A DNA stretch of 64,000 nt from Dyadobacter crusticola DSM 16708 (GCF_000701505.1 NZ_JNJB01000005.1:372001-436000); one strand, 5' to 3'. Counted from the stretch's first letter, positions 54,241 through 63,301 are shown. The notes: a model not told the origin generated them from the sequence alone. Made by a program: numbers and translations.

Positions 54241-54780
54241 GTGAAATCCACCGAATCGGAATATCAGGAAATCATTCAGTATTGCCAAGATCTTTTCACA
54301 AAAAAAAACAAGGACTACGGCACCTCCTGGCGGATTCTGCGCATCCCGTCCATTACTGATCAGATATTTATCAAAGCCCAAAGAATCCGTACCATTCAGG
54401 AAAAAGGGGTACAGAAAGTGGATGAAAATGTCTCTTCCGAATTTATCGGAATCATCAACTACTGTGTCATGGCGTTAATCCAGATAGATAGTACGGGCCA
54501 GCAGATAGACGAGTCAGACCTGACCACTTTGTATAACAAGCAGGTGAATGAAGTGGCAGAGCTGCTTTTCAACAAAAATCATGATTATGGAGAAGCCTGG
54601 CGTGATATGCGTGTGAGCTCAATGACAGACATTATCCTGATGAAGTTACTGCGAATAAAACAAATTGAAGATAATAATGGGCTGACGATCGTTTCAGAAG
54701 GTGTAAAGGCCGGTTACCAGGATATTATCAATTATTCGGTTTTCTGTCTGATCAAATCGAATGCATTGCAAACCAACTGA
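54241..54780 (+). CDS. DUF1599-family protein with duplicated motif
   Basis: 179 residues with GTG start at 54241; no ATG nearby. Two copies of one unit are visible: KDYGTSWRILRIPSITDQI...RIRTIQE (about 25-60) and HDYGEAWRDMRVSSMTDII...RIKQIED (about 115-150), each with the pattern DYG-x2-WR-x2-R-x2-S-x-TD. All-helical and probably nucleotide-pyrophosphatase-like (MazG-like fold is a guess). Found next to a BT_3928-type gene in many Bacteroidota. Function not established. Confidence 0.82.
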   Translation: MKSTESEYQEIIQYCQDLFTKKNKDYGTSWRILRIPSITDQIFIKAQRIRTIQEKGVQKVDENVSSEFIGIINYCVMALIQIDSTGQQIDESDLTTLYNKQVNEVAELLFNKNHDYGEAWRDMRVSSMTDIILMKLLRIKQIEDNNGLTIVSEGVKAGYQDIINYSVFCLIKSNALQTN

Positions 54781-54810
54781 ATCGAAGCTCCATTCAATAC
54801 AGCTTTTTAA

Positions 54811-55902
54811 ATGAAAATACTTGCACAGGTATCCCGCGTTATAGTCGGACTTTTATTCATCTTTTCGGGAATCATCAAGCTGAACGATCCGATTGGAACT
54901 CAGTACAAGCTCGAAGAATACTTCGAAGTATTCGCTACCGACCTTCCCATGTTCCATGACTCTTTCATGGCACTTATTCCGCTTGCGTTGTACTTCTCCG
55001 TATTTCTCTGCACTGCGGAGGTTGTACTCGGGATCGCTTTGCTGGTGGCGTACAAGCCCCGGACGATCTCCTGGCTGCTGCTTCTGATCATCCTGTTCTT
55101 CACATTCCTGACATTCTATTCGGCTTACTTCAATAAGGTTACAGACTGCGGCTGTTTTGGTGCGGCGATTAAGCTTACACCGTGGACCTCATTTGGCAAA
55201 GACCTGTTTTTGCTTGCATTGATTCTCATTATCGTATTCTACCGAAAGAAATTCCGCGCACTTCCGACGGGTATTATCGTTGTGATCTCCACGCTGGTCT
55301 CGCTCGGTATCGCAGTTTATGCATTGCGGCATTTACCTATTTTAGACTTGCTGCCCTACCGTGTCGGAGCCAATATTCCAGCCCAGCTGAAACCCTCTGA
55401 ACCACTCCGGTACCTTTACATTTTTGATAAAAACGGGAAAACAGTAGAGTATGAACAATACCCAAGTGATACCACATTGGTTTTCAAAGAAATGGTGGTT
55501 CTTAACGAAGATGCCAAACCTAAAATCACCGATTACAAAGTCTGGAACGACGAAGGTGATTTTACGGAGGAAACTTTCAAAGGCAACAAGCTTTTCCTGA
55601 TCATTAAAAACCTCACCGACATTAATACAGCTGCATTGCCTGATATCAATAAGCTGATCAATGCGGTTCGTGGCAAAGGTGTGCAGCCCATTATCCTAAC
55701 TTCTGGCAGCAGCGAGGAAATCGTAGCATTCCTGAATGCACATCAGCTGAATGCACCTTTCTACTATGTAGACGCGACTGTGTTGAAGACAATTATGCGC
55801 TCCAATCCGGGGCTTTGGCTTTTGAAAGACGGGACAGTGAAAGGGAAATGGCACTACAACGACACGCCGGCTGCTGACGAAGTGCTGAACCTTGTTAAAT
55901 AA
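54811..55902 (+). CDS. BT_3928-family DoxX-like membrane protein
   Basis: 363 residues. N-terminal DoxX/MauE-like domain of four membrane helices (about 5-180; LLFIFSGIIKLNDPIGTQYKLEEYF at its start, and a VTDCGCFG cysteine motif in the third loop). The C-terminal half (about 190-363) is a thioredoxin-like soluble domain lacking a CxxC. The layout is that of BT_3928-like proteins. Role in membrane redox or envelope protein folding is inferred from MauE-like members. Starts 30 bp after DUF1599 and 14 bp before aroK, so one operon. Confidence 0.87.
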   Translation: MKILAQVSRVIVGLLFIFSGIIKLNDPIGTQYKLEEYFEVFATDLPMFHDSFMALIPLALYFSVFLCTAEVVLGIALLVAYKPRTISWLLLLIILFFTFLTFYSAYFNKVTDCGCFGAAIKLTPWTSFGKDLFLLALILIIVFYRKKFRALPTGIIVVISTLVSLGIAVYALRHLPILDLLPYRVGANIPAQLKPSEPLRYLYIFDKNGKTVEYEQYPSDTTLVFKEMVVLNEDAKPKITDYKVWNDEGDFTEETFKGNKLFLIIKNLTDINTAALPDINKLINAVRGKGVQPIILTSGSSEEIVAFLNAHQLNAPFYYVDATVLKTIMRSNPGLWLLKDGTVKGKWHYNDTPAADEVLNLVK

Positions 55903-55916
55903 TCCGGCTGATTAAA

Positions 55917-56420
55917 ATGAAAAATATAGTTCTGGTCGGAATGATGTCGTCTGGCAAAACTACCCTCGGTAAAAAGTTGGCGCGATCGCTGGGTTTCCAG
56001 TTCGTGGACCTGGACAAGCTGATAGAGAAAGATCAGCAAATGGAGATTTCGGCAATATTTTCCAGCAAAGGAGAGTCTTACTTTCGGGAAGTGGAAAGTC
56101 GCATTCTGAATGAAACTGCCGTGCGTAAGGACATTGTTTTAGCCTCCGGCGGAGGTACTCCCTGCTTTTTTGACAACATGCAGGTAATCAATTCAATGGG
56201 CGTTAGTGTTTTTCTTGATGTTCCAGCTGCTGATCTTGCACGACGCATTGAGAGCCACGGAAAAGACGATCGCCCCATCCTGTCCGGCACTACATCCCTG
56301 CGCGACACTTTGGAACAAAAAATAAAAGAGCGCCTGCCGTTTTACCAGCAGGCGCACTTGACACTCAAAGGCGAAATTGACGTCAATCAACTGTTGAACG
56401 CATTGAAACCGCTTCTATAA
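55917..56420 (+). CDS. aroK: Shikimate kinase
   Basis: 167 residues. P-loop GMMSSGKTTLGKKLA, shikimate-binding DLDKLIEKD, FREVESRIL with the conserved Arg-Glu, and ASGGGTPCF. It phosphorylates shikimate at position 3 in aromatic amino acid synthesis. Last gene in the DUF1599-BT_3928 operon, with the stop 1 bp before the end of the convergent porin gene. Confidence 0.95.
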   Translation: MKNIVLVGMMSSGKTTLGKKLARSLGFQFVDLDKLIEKDQQMEISAIFSSKGESYFREVESRILNETAVRKDIVLASGGGTPCFFDNMQVINSMGVSVFLDVPAADLARRIESHGKDDRPILSGTTSLRDTLEQKIKERLPFYQQAHLTLKGEIDVNQLLNALKPLL

Positions 56421-56421
56421 C

Positions 56422-57987
56422 TTAGAAATTGAAACCGACCGTCAAAACCATATTCAGCGGCTTGTTCGAGATATTTGCGGTGAAATAGTTGGCCGAATTT
56501 TCCAGTGTATAAGGCGTATAAGTTGCTTTGAAAATGGAGTAAGTGCCGGACAAATCCGCAAAAAAGCGATTTACACGCACTCCCAATCCCGCCGAATACA
56601 AGAGTTTGTCGCGCTTGATTCCATCCAGGCGCTCAGCATAAGGATCTGAAATGTAAGCCAGACCAAGGCGGCCGCGCATGATTCCGAACCTGTATTCTCC
56701 TCCCAGCCTTGCATTGATTACGTTTTTGTACACGTCTTTTACCTCCGCATTGTTGTTCTCACGAAAATCTTTGTTCTCCTGATCTGTCAGGTAACTGGTT
56801 CTTAGGCGCATTCCCGCGTAGCCTACATACTCGATTGTACCGGTAACAAATCCGTTGGTATTGAAGAAGTAAGTAGCTCCCGCAGATGCGCGGAACGGAC
56901 TTACAATGGAATATTCGAAATCATTTGGCACCAATGATATGCTGTTCTGAGTTGGTCCCGTATCCTGTCCAGTATCCTCATTCGTGATTGAACCACGGAT
57001 ATAATTCGCACCCACTCTCCTGTTGAATGTTTCGCGCATTGCTGTGAAGGTAGGCGACGTTAACGACAGACCTGCTTGGACAAAGGGAGAGAACTTGTAA
57101 ATAACCCCAAATGTAGCATTCAAACCGTTTCCTGACGCAGTAAGATCCTCAGTGTTGGTTGTCGAATGAAAAAACGTTGCATTGATAATTGAGTCATGCA
57201 GCATGTGCGTGTATTCGTACCTGATCCTGCTGAACCCTACTGAGCCGCCGAGATAGAGTTTATCATTGTAATTACCGGCATATGCGATGGTCCACTGCGT
57301 ATTCGCTCCTTTTGAATCGAAGTTTCCCTCCTGCAATGTTGCATTCCGCGCATCATCGCGGCCGTATGGAGGCCCATAACCTTCGGAGGTTGAGACAAAG
57401 TTGGTTGGATAAATGGTTTGTAATTGATAATAAGCATGATCCAGGTACCGATAAGTACCCTGATTTTCCTGCAACTCACGATTATAATCTTCGTCAGTCC
57501 AGCCGACGTTGTTCGCATCCTCCACAGCACGGTCCAGGAACGAGCTCCTATTATTAAGTCCCTGATATCTGAACCGGTTTTGAAAAGATTGTTGACGAGA
57601 AAAGGAGATTCCAAGCGAAGTTCTCTTCCACTTACGCTGAAAGCCTGGCTGACTTGTTATTACCAGCGAGGCGCTGGTCACATTTACCGTGCTTTTCGCA
57701 GCAGAAGTAACGCGGTCAATGTACTTGCTTTCGGTATTGATGTTGTTAAGACCAGGGCTGAATGTCACTTCTGATCTGTTGTAGAATCCCAACCCAGCCG
57801 GGTTACCGCTAATGGAGCTTGGATCACCGCCCAGTGCAGCGTGGTTTCCACCCACAGCCTGAAAACGGGCCGTACCTGTTTGATTTATTTCTGAATATCT
57901 GAAAGCGTCACTCGCATATTGCGCGATCGCTGATGTGGACACTAAAAGGCTTAATGCTAACAGTGGTCCGGAACATGGTTTTTTCAT
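56422..57987 (-). CDS. FadL/OmpP1-like outer-membrane transport protein
   Basis: 521 residues with a signal peptide (cleavage after AIAQ near 23). The N-terminal hatch AFRYSEINQTGTARFQAVGGNHAALGGDPSSISGNPAGLGFYN is typical of the FadL/TodX family in Bacteroidota (often annotated as hemin receptor), and the rest is amphipathic beta strands ending in F (VLTVGFNF), as expected for outer-membrane insertion. It should admit hydrophobic compounds across the outer membrane. Adjacent to proS, a common neighbourhood. Ligand unknown. Confidence 0.88.
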   Translation of the reverse strand: MKKPCSGPLLALSLLVSTSAIAQYASDAFRYSEINQTGTARFQAVGGNHAALGGDPSSISGNPAGLGFYNRSEVTFSPGLNNINTESKYIDRVTSAAKSTVNVTSASLVITSQPGFQRKWKRTSLGISFSRQQSFQNRFRYQGLNNRSSFLDRAVEDANNVGWTDEDYNRELQENQGTYRYLDHAYYQLQTIYPTNFVSTSEGYGPPYGRDDARNATLQEGNFDSKGANTQWTIAYAGNYNDKLYLGGSVGFSRIRYEYTHMLHDSIINATFFHSTTNTEDLTASGNGLNATFGVIYKFSPFVQAGLSLTSPTFTAMRETFNRRVGANYIRGSITNEDTGQDTGPTQNSISLVPNDFEYSIVSPFRASAGATYFFNTNGFVTGTIEYVGYAGMRLRTSYLTDQENKDFRENNNAEVKDVYKNVINARLGGEYRFGIMRGRLGLAYISDPYAERLDGIKRDKLLYSAGLGVRVNRFFADLSGTYSIFKATYTPYTLENSANYFTANISNKPLNMVLTVGFNF

Positions 57988-58021
57988 GTCGATGTTGAAA
58001 ATAGCATTTAAAACTGTAACA

Positions 58022-58068
58022 TTCGTTTAAACGAAGACCCTGCAAAAATATGGCATTTTGCAGGGTCT
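58022..58068 (-). terminator. Hairpin terminator plus overlapping 14-bp palindrome
   Basis: A perfect 13-bp stem: AGACCCTGCAAAA (58035-58047) and TTTTGCAGGGTCT (58056-58068) around an 8-nt loop, downstream of the low-complexity lipoprotein gene. On the minus strand it is followed not by a T-run but by a palindrome TTCGTTTAAACGAA (58022-58035). It lies just upstream of the FadL-like gene, so the palindrome could be an operator for that gene. Confidence 0.65.
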
Positions 58069-58098
58069 CTATATGTAATTAAAATTACATCAATTCAA

Positions 58099-59352
58099 TT
58101 ACCTAGGTCCTCTTGAAGATGGGCTTGAAGCTCGTCCTTCACCGCCGCCACCACCGGATGGTGCGCTGTAACTTCTCGAAGGTGCACTGTAGCTTGGAGC
58201 GCTGTATGTGCGGCTCGGTGCGCTATATTCGCTTCTCGAAGGTGTATACGTTCTCGCAGGGCTGCTGTAATCTGACTGGCTGCGCGAAGGTGTGTAAGAA
58301 GGTGCAGTGTAAGTACTGCTGCTTCTTGACGATCTTGGCGAGTAAGAATCCGATGTACCGGATCTAGGTTCAGAATACGTGCTTGCGTTGCCCTGGCGCG
58401 GACGGGAATAATAAACGTTGTTACCTTCGCTGCTTCCGCGAGAAGAGTAATTTCCGCTTGCTGTTCTTCCACCCGGATTACCGGACTCGCCCCTGTTGTA
58501 AGATCTTGACGATCTCGGTGAAACGTAATTGTCGTTTGCAGAGATTGCATTAGATGCTCTTCTACCACCTCTGTCACCCACAACACCACTTGAACGCGAA
58601 GGCGCCGAGGTTGCGTTTCTTACTCCACGGGTACCATTTGTAACTACACGCGGTCCGTATGTTCTGGATACGCCTCTTTCAGGACTGTTGACCACGATAA
58701 CGGGACGGCTGTAAGCCCAGGGCGAGTAGCCGTAGCCCCCGAAACCATATCCGCCACCGTAAAAACCGTCGTAAAATCCGTAAGGATTTCCGAAGCCCCA
58801 AGGGCTGGAATAGCCAAACGGGTCGTAACCGTAAGCCATCATACCTCCTCCGTAGCCCCATGGTGAATAGCCGAATGGAGAATATCCGAGCATAGAACCC
58901 ATTCCAAAGCCCATGCCCATGTAAGGACTGAACCGGAAAGAGTTTCCGTATCCGAAACGCATTCCAACACTCATCATGCCGGGCCAGTAAGACCCCATGT
59001 TACCGAAATTTGAAAAACGGCTTGCTTCATTGTAACCGTCTACAAAACCGGCATTGTACCCCACATCCGTAGAAACGGCGCGCTTTACACCTTTCGATGT
59101 AAGGTAGGATTCGTCGTAATAGTCACTTGTTCCGTTTTCAGCGTATTCTCCTGTGTAACTGTAGTCCGGATTGTCCGTGCGGGATAATTCCTGATCTGCA
59201 CCTCTGTCTCTCGTTACTACCCCCGAAGCAGGACCGCCACCGTAAAGGTCGTCGTATCCACCCGAACGCGATATCTGTTGATTATTGGTACATCCCCAAG
59301 CTCCCAGCAAAATAAGCAAAGAAAGGTACTTTGCCTTGTTGATTGTACTCAT
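58099..59352 (-). CDS. Low-complexity lipoprotein (vitellogenin-like annotation)
   Basis: 417 residues. Lipobox GAWGC with Cys21. A middle region (about 115-220) is made of Gly, Tyr, Phe, Met and Pro-rich short repeats such as GYSPFGYSPWGYGGG, and the C-terminal third is Ser/Arg/Tyr/Pro-rich with SxPSRSYSAPS repeats. No fold or enzyme motif. Similar genes near proS in Cytophagales have been called vitellogenin II; the name carries no function. Possibly surface-exposed, intrinsically disordered matrix or adhesion protein. The open 164-aa frame inside is a composition artefact. Confidence 0.8.
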   Translation of the reverse strand: MSTINKAKYLSLLILLGAWGCTNNQQISRSGGYDDLYGGGPASGVVTRDRGADQELSRTDNPDYSYTGEYAENGTSDYYDESYLTSKGVKRAVSTDVGYNAGFVDGYNEASRFSNFGNMGSYWPGMMSVGMRFGYGNSFRFSPYMGMGFGMGSMLGYSPFGYSPWGYGGGMMAYGYDPFGYSSPWGFGNPYGFYDGFYGGGYGFGGYGYSPWAYSRPVIVVNSPERGVSRTYGPRVVTNGTRGVRNATSAPSRSSGVVGDRGGRRASNAISANDNYVSPRSSRSYNRGESGNPGGRTASGNYSSRGSSEGNNVYYSRPRQGNASTYSEPRSGTSDSYSPRSSRSSSTYTAPSYTPSRSQSDYSSPARTYTPSRSEYSAPSRTYSAPSYSAPSRSYSAPSGGGGGEGRASSPSSRGPR

Positions 59353-59460
59353 GGCTTTAAAGGATTAAAAGTTTGTTGCTAATATAGCTATAAAATTCAT
59401 TCCAAACTAGTAAGTAAACGCCTGTTACGTTACATTAATTCCAAAGTTAACATAAAAAAC

Positions 59461-59468
59461 TATCTTTG
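59461..59468 (+). promoter_or_regulatory. -7 element TATCTTTG upstream of proS
   Basis: Exact TAnnTTTG followed by C, 65 bp before the ATG at 59534. No TTTG at the -33 site. Confidence 0.55.
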
Positions 59469-59533
59469 CAACTGCTGAAAATAAACGCTTTTATAGCAGT
59501 ATTCTCCATTTCCATTACAAAATAATCCTAATA

Positions 59534-61009
59534 ATGAGTAAATCCCTGCCAACACGAAGTGAAAACTACTCCGAATGGTACAATGAGCTGGTAAAACGTG
59601 CTGATTTGGCTGAGAACTCCGCGGTCAGAGGTTGTATGGTGATCAAACCTTATGGCTATTCGATCTGGGAGAAAATGCAGCGGGCACTTGACGATATGTT
59701 CAAGGAAACCGGGCATACCAATGCCTATTTCCCGCTTTTTATCCCAAAATCTTACCTGAGCAAAGAAGCTTCACACGTGGAAGGCTTTGCGAAGGAATGC
59801 GCCGTGGTCACGCATTACCGATTGAAAAATGACCCGAATGGAAAAGGAGTGATCGTAGACCCGGATGCCAAACTCGAAGAAGAGCTTATCGTCCGCCCGA
59901 CGTCGGAAACGGTGATCTGGAGTACGTATAAAAACTGGATCCAGTCGTACCGTGACCTGCCTTTGCTGATCAATCAATGGGCGAATGTAGTCCGCTGGGA
60001 AATGCGTACGCGTTTGTTTTTAAGAACAGCCGAGTTTTTGTGGCAGGAAGGTCATACCGCCCATGCTACTGCACAGGAAGCGATTGCTGAAAGCGAACAG
60101 ATGCTTGAAGTATATGCAACTTTCGCAGAAGAATGGATGGCGCTGCCTGTGGTAAAAGGGATCAAAACTGCAAATGAGCGTTTCGCCGGCGCAGAAAACA
60201 CCTACTGCATTGAAGCTCTGATGCAGGACGGAAAAGCATTGCAAGCGGGTACCTCGCACTTTTTAGGCCAGAATTTCGCGACTGCATTTGATGTTAAATT
60301 TCAGGATAAGGACGGTAAACTGGAATACGTCTGGGGAACCTCATGGGGTGTAAGTACACGCCTGATGGGCGCATTGATTATGGCACATTCTGATGACAGC
60401 GGCCTGGTACTGCCTCCGAGATTGGCTCCGATCCAGGTTGTGATTGTCCCTATCTACAAGAATGAGGAACAGTTGCAACAGATTTCGGATAAAGTTGCCG
60501 AGATCACGAAACAGCTGAAAAAAATGGGCGTTTCGGTTAAATATGATTCCAGCGACGCCTACAAACCCGGCTACAAGTTTGCTGAGTATGAGCTAAAAGG
60601 AGTCCCTGTAAGACTGGCACTCGGTGGACGTGATCTTGAAAATGGCACCATTGAAGTGGCACGAAGGGATACCAAAACAAAGGAAACAGTGAGTCTGGAC
60701 GGTATTGCTGAGCACGTAAGTGCACTCCTGGACAACATACAGGAATCCATTTACAACAAGGCGCTTGCTTTCCGCAAGGAGAATACGCACAAGGTGGATA
60801 CTTTTGAAGAATTCAACAAGGTACTCGATAACAAAGGCGGCTTTATTCTGGCCCATTGGGACGGTACTTCGGAAACCGAGGAAAAAATCAAGGAAGAGAC
60901 GAAAGCAACAATCCGCTGCATTCCGCTGGACCAGGAAGCAGAGGCAGGCACCTGCATTTATTCGGGTAAGCCTTCGACCGGCCGGGTTGTTTTTGCCAGG
61001 GCATACTAA
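59534..61009 (+). CDS. proS: Prolyl-tRNA synthetase (ProS type 3)
   Basis: 491 residues, the short eukaryote/archaea-like form without the editing insertion. Class II motifs: motif 1 near [20 protein letters not shown], motif 2 [25 protein letters not shown], and motif 3 with [16 protein letters not shown]. The C-terminal anticodon domain and an added zinc-like C-terminal end ([19 protein letters not shown]) fit type 3. It loads tRNA-Pro. The -7 element upstream suggests a single-gene unit; FKBP follows 66 bp later. Confidence 0.96.
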   Translation: MSKSLPTRSENYSEWYNELVKRADLAENSAVRGCMVIKPYGYSIWEKMQRALDDMFKETGHTNAYFPLFIPKSYLSKEASHVEGFAKECAVVTHYRLKNDPNGKGVIVDPDAKLEEELIVRPTSETVIWSTYKNWIQSYRDLPLLINQWANVVRWEMRTRLFLRTAEFLWQEGHTAHATAQEAIAESEQMLEVYATFAEEWMALPVVKGIKTANERFAGAENTYCIEALMQDGKALQAGTSHFLGQNFATAFDVKFQDKDGKLEYVWGTSWGVSTRLMGALIMAHSDDSGLVLPPRLAPIQVVIVPIYKNEEQLQQISDKVAEITKQLKKMGVSVKYDSSDAYKPGYKFAEYELKGVPVRLALGGRDLENGTIEVARRDTKTKETVSLDGIAEHVSALLDNIQESIYNKALAFRKENTHKVDTFEEFNKVLDNKGGFILAHWDGTSETEEKIKEETKATIRCIPLDQEAEAGTCIYSGKPSTGRVVFARAY

Positions 61010-61075
61010 TTTTACGACCAGTTGTACATAAAATCCGGAAGGCTGGATATTTTTAACCACTTAAGAACAAGCAAA

Positions 61076-61504
61076 ATGAAGCAGGCGCAGGCAGGAGATA
61101 ATGTACAGGTACATTATAAAGGCACTTTACCGGACGGACAACTTTTCGACTCATCGGAAGGTCGCGATCCGCTTAACTTTCAGTTGGGCAGTGGGCAGGT
61201 TATCAAAGGGTTTGATGATGGCGTGACAGGCATGGAAGTTGGTGACAAAAAGACGATCCACATTCCGAATGAGGAAGCATACGGGCCGATCAACGAAGAT
61301 ATGATCATCAATTTCGATCGCAGCCAGATACCTTCCGATATACCGCTGGAAATCGGCAGCACCCTGAATATGCATCAGGATGGTGGCCAGGTAATCCAGG
61401 TGGTCGTGCGTGAGGTTACTGAGGATACTGTAATTCTGGACGCAAATCATCCGCTGGCAGGTCAGGATCTGATATTTGAACTTGAACTGGTAGGCATCAA
61501 CTAA
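61076..61504 (+). CDS. FKBP-type peptidyl-prolyl isomerase, SlyD-like
   Basis: 142 residues from the ATG at 61076 (a longer frame from 61022 has no support). FKBP strands VHYKGTLPDGQLFDSSEG and FQLGSGQVIKGFDDGVTGMEVGDKKTIHIPNEEAYG, then an insert-in-flap part and DANHPLAGQDLIFELELV, which is the SlyD/FkpA arrangement (NHPLAGxxLxFxxxV). No signal peptide, so cytosolic; no His-rich metal tail of SlyD. Bounded by a hairpin with the AlbA_2 gene. Confidence 0.93.
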   Translation: MKQAQAGDNVQVHYKGTLPDGQLFDSSEGRDPLNFQLGSGQVIKGFDDGVTGMEVGDKKTIHIPNEEAYGPINEDMIINFDRSQIPSDIPLEIGSTLNMHQDGGQVIQVVVREVTEDTVILDANHPLAGQDLIFELELVGIN

Positions 61505-61511
61505 ATCAATC

Positions 61512-61541
61512 AAAAGGGATCAGTTAGCGCTGATCCTTTTT
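61512..61541. terminator. Bidirectional hairpin between FKBP and AlbA_2 genes
   Basis: AAAAGGGATCAG (61512-61523) pairs with CTGATCCTTTT (61530-61540) with one bulged G and a 6-nt loop; A-run and T-run flanks serve both directions. Confidence 0.8.
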
Positions 61542-61543
61542 GA

Positions 61544-62173
61544 TTATTCGGTCCATTTGAGGCTGAATATTTCCGGTCGTGTTCCCGGTATCTTTAATAA
61601 GATCTGTTTGGCAGCCAGATCCTGCAGCATGCGCTCGGCCCTCTTTTCCGAGATATTGATCATGCGGGAAAATAGCTTCGCCGAAACGGAATCTGATGTC
61701 TTCAGGTAAGATACAAGGGTTTTTACATGACGGTTCGCCATCAACTTTTCTGTTTGCTCGTCGCGGCCATTGTACAGCAACAGCTTGGGGATGGGAACAC
61801 TCTTGTCTTTTACCCTGATGTAGATGGTACGTGCGCCCCGCTCGTTCACAACGTAATGCGGCTTATCTTCACTCTCCTGCACTTCCACGACCAGCAGCTT
61901 TTTGCCTGCTGATGTTTGCGACTTGATCTGCACAAGCAGCTTCGGCTCAATGTAGTCCGTCAGTGCTTTTTCGAGCTTCTGCAACTCGGTTAGCTCCGAA
62001 ATTACGCCGGTAACAACCCCAGTATCCGCTACCCCGATCAGCAATGTGCCGCCGGAGGTATTTGCAAAGGAAACAATGGTCTTTGCAATTCTTGCAGGAC
62101 TGTCGATCTTACTTTTAAACTCAACCGCCAACCCCTCACCTTTCCTGATTATTTCTTCAACATTTACGCTCAT
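61544..62173 (-). CDS. AlbA_2 (Schlafen-like) domain protein with C-terminal helix-turn-helix
   Basis: 209 residues. The N-terminal AlbA_2 domain (about 1-135) has the strand-helix pattern EFKSKIDSPARIAKTIVSFANTSGGTLLIGVADTG, seen in Schlafen-like and divergent AAA-4 regulators; the C-terminal about 60 residues look like a winged helix (SAKLFSRMINISEKRAERMLQDL). It may bind nucleic acid or act as transcription regulator. It lies 3 bp downstream of dprA on the same strand, so likely cotranscribed; a link to DNA uptake or processing is only inferred from this. Confidence 0.85.
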   Translation of the reverse strand: MSVNVEEIIRKGEGLAVEFKSKIDSPARIAKTIVSFANTSGGTLLIGVADTGVVTGVISELTELQKLEKALTDYIEPKLLVQIKSQTSAGKKLLVVEVQESEDKPHYVVNERGARTIYIRVKDKSVPIPKLLLYNGRDEQTEKLMANRHVKTLVSYLKTSDSVSAKLFSRMINISEKRAERMLQDLAAKQILLKIPGTRPEIFSLKWTE

Positions 62174-62176
62174 TCA

Positions 62177-63301
62177 TCAAATTAAACTGTATTTCTTACC
62201 TGGTAACGACCTGATCATACCCTGAAATTCCAGGTTCAGCAATAATGTTGCCAATTTATTCAAATGCATACCCGATTGCCAGGCCAGCTCGTCTATCTGA
62301 GTAGCACCTTTTTGTTTCAGCATTGACAATATCTGACCTTCATCCTGGGTAAAGCCTTCAAAGCTGATCTGCTGCGGCTTTTCTTCGAGTGGGGACGTTT
62401 CTGCATTGCTTAGTGTCCAGTTCAGGGCGGCTGCAAGATCTTCGACGGAAGTAAAAATAGAAGCTTTATGGTCCCTGATCAGCGCATTGCAGCCTTCCGA
62501 CTGACTGTTCCCGATCATTCCAGGAACTGCATACACATCGCGGTGATAGTTCTGAGCAAATTCAACCGTGATCAGACTGCCGCCTTTCTTCCCCGACTCT
62601 ACCACAATCACAACATCACTCAGTCCCGCAATAATTCGGTTCCGCGCCGGAAATCTCATGAAGTCGGGTTTCGTCTGTAAAGTATTCTCCGTCACAATCC
62701 CACCATTTACCTGCATTTCCTCCGCGGTGCGTTTGTGAGCTGCTGGATAGATCACGTCCAGCCCGCTCGCCATTACACCTATCGTGGAAAGGTTATGTTT
62801 AATGCAGGCGCGGTGTGCGGTGATATCTACTCCGTAGGCGAGTCCGCTCACGATTAATGCCTCGTAGGGTTCCAGATCTCTCACAATTGTTTCGGTTACT
62901 CCCTTACCATAGTCGCTGATTTGCCGCGTGCCGACGATCCCAACCGCCCTTTTTGCATTAAAATCAATATTTCCGCGAGAGTAGAGAACGATGGGCGCAT
63001 CGTAAAGCGGCTTTAATCGCAGCGGATAAGTACGATCAGTGAAGAAATGAAGGCTGATATGCTCCCTTATACATCGTGCGTATTCCTTTTCCGCCCAGTC
63101 CAGCTCGCTTTTGCAAAGAATGGTTTTTACCACCTTATCTCCCACGCCGGGAATTTTGATCAACTTTTTGTAATCGGCGGCAAATACCTTTGAAGCGCTG
63201 CCACAGTAACTAATCAGTTGCCTGATCGTGACCGAACCCACTCCCGGGGTTTGTACAAGTGCGAGAATGCAGATCTTTTCTGCTTCTGAAATTTCCTCCA
63301 T
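62177..63301 (-). CDS. dprA: DNA-processing protein DprA
   Basis: 374 residues from the ATG at 63301 (the frame continues to 63367 but without family-like residues). N-terminal helical region with a helix-hairpin-helix-like part (IPGVGDKVVKTIL), then the Rossmann core GIVGTRQISDYGKGVTE, SGLAYGVDITAHRAC, PARNRIIAGLSDVVIVVESGKKGGSLITVEFA, and a C-terminal winged helix (DEGQILSMLKQKGATQIDELA). DprA loads RecA on incoming single-stranded DNA in transformation. No com genes are near. First of a two-gene unit with the AlbA_2 protein. Confidence 0.94.
   Translation of the reverse strand: MEEISEAEKICILALVQTPGVGSVTIRQLISYCGSASKVFAADYKKLIKIPGVGDKVVKTILCKSELDWAEKEYARCIREHISLHFFTDRTYPLRLKPLYDAPIVLYSRGNIDFNAKRAVGIVGTRQISDYGKGVTETIVRDLEPYEALIVSGLAYGVDITAHRACIKHNLSTIGVMASGLDVIYPAAHKRTAEEMQVNGGIVTENTLQTKPDFMRFPARNRIIAGLSDVVIVVESGKKGGSLITVEFAQNYHRDVYAVPGMIGNSQSEGCNALIRDHKASIFTSVEDLAAALNWTLSNAETSPLEEKPQQISFEGFTQDEGQILSMLKQKGATQIDELAWQSGMHLNKLATLLLNLEFQGMIRSLPGKKYSLI

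Noticed and set aside
58095..58589. 164-codon minus-strand open frame inside the lipoprotein gene
   Set aside because: It is another frame of the same strand through Ser/Arg/Tyr low-complexity sequence; no start context, no domain, and the lipoprotein has a signal peptide.
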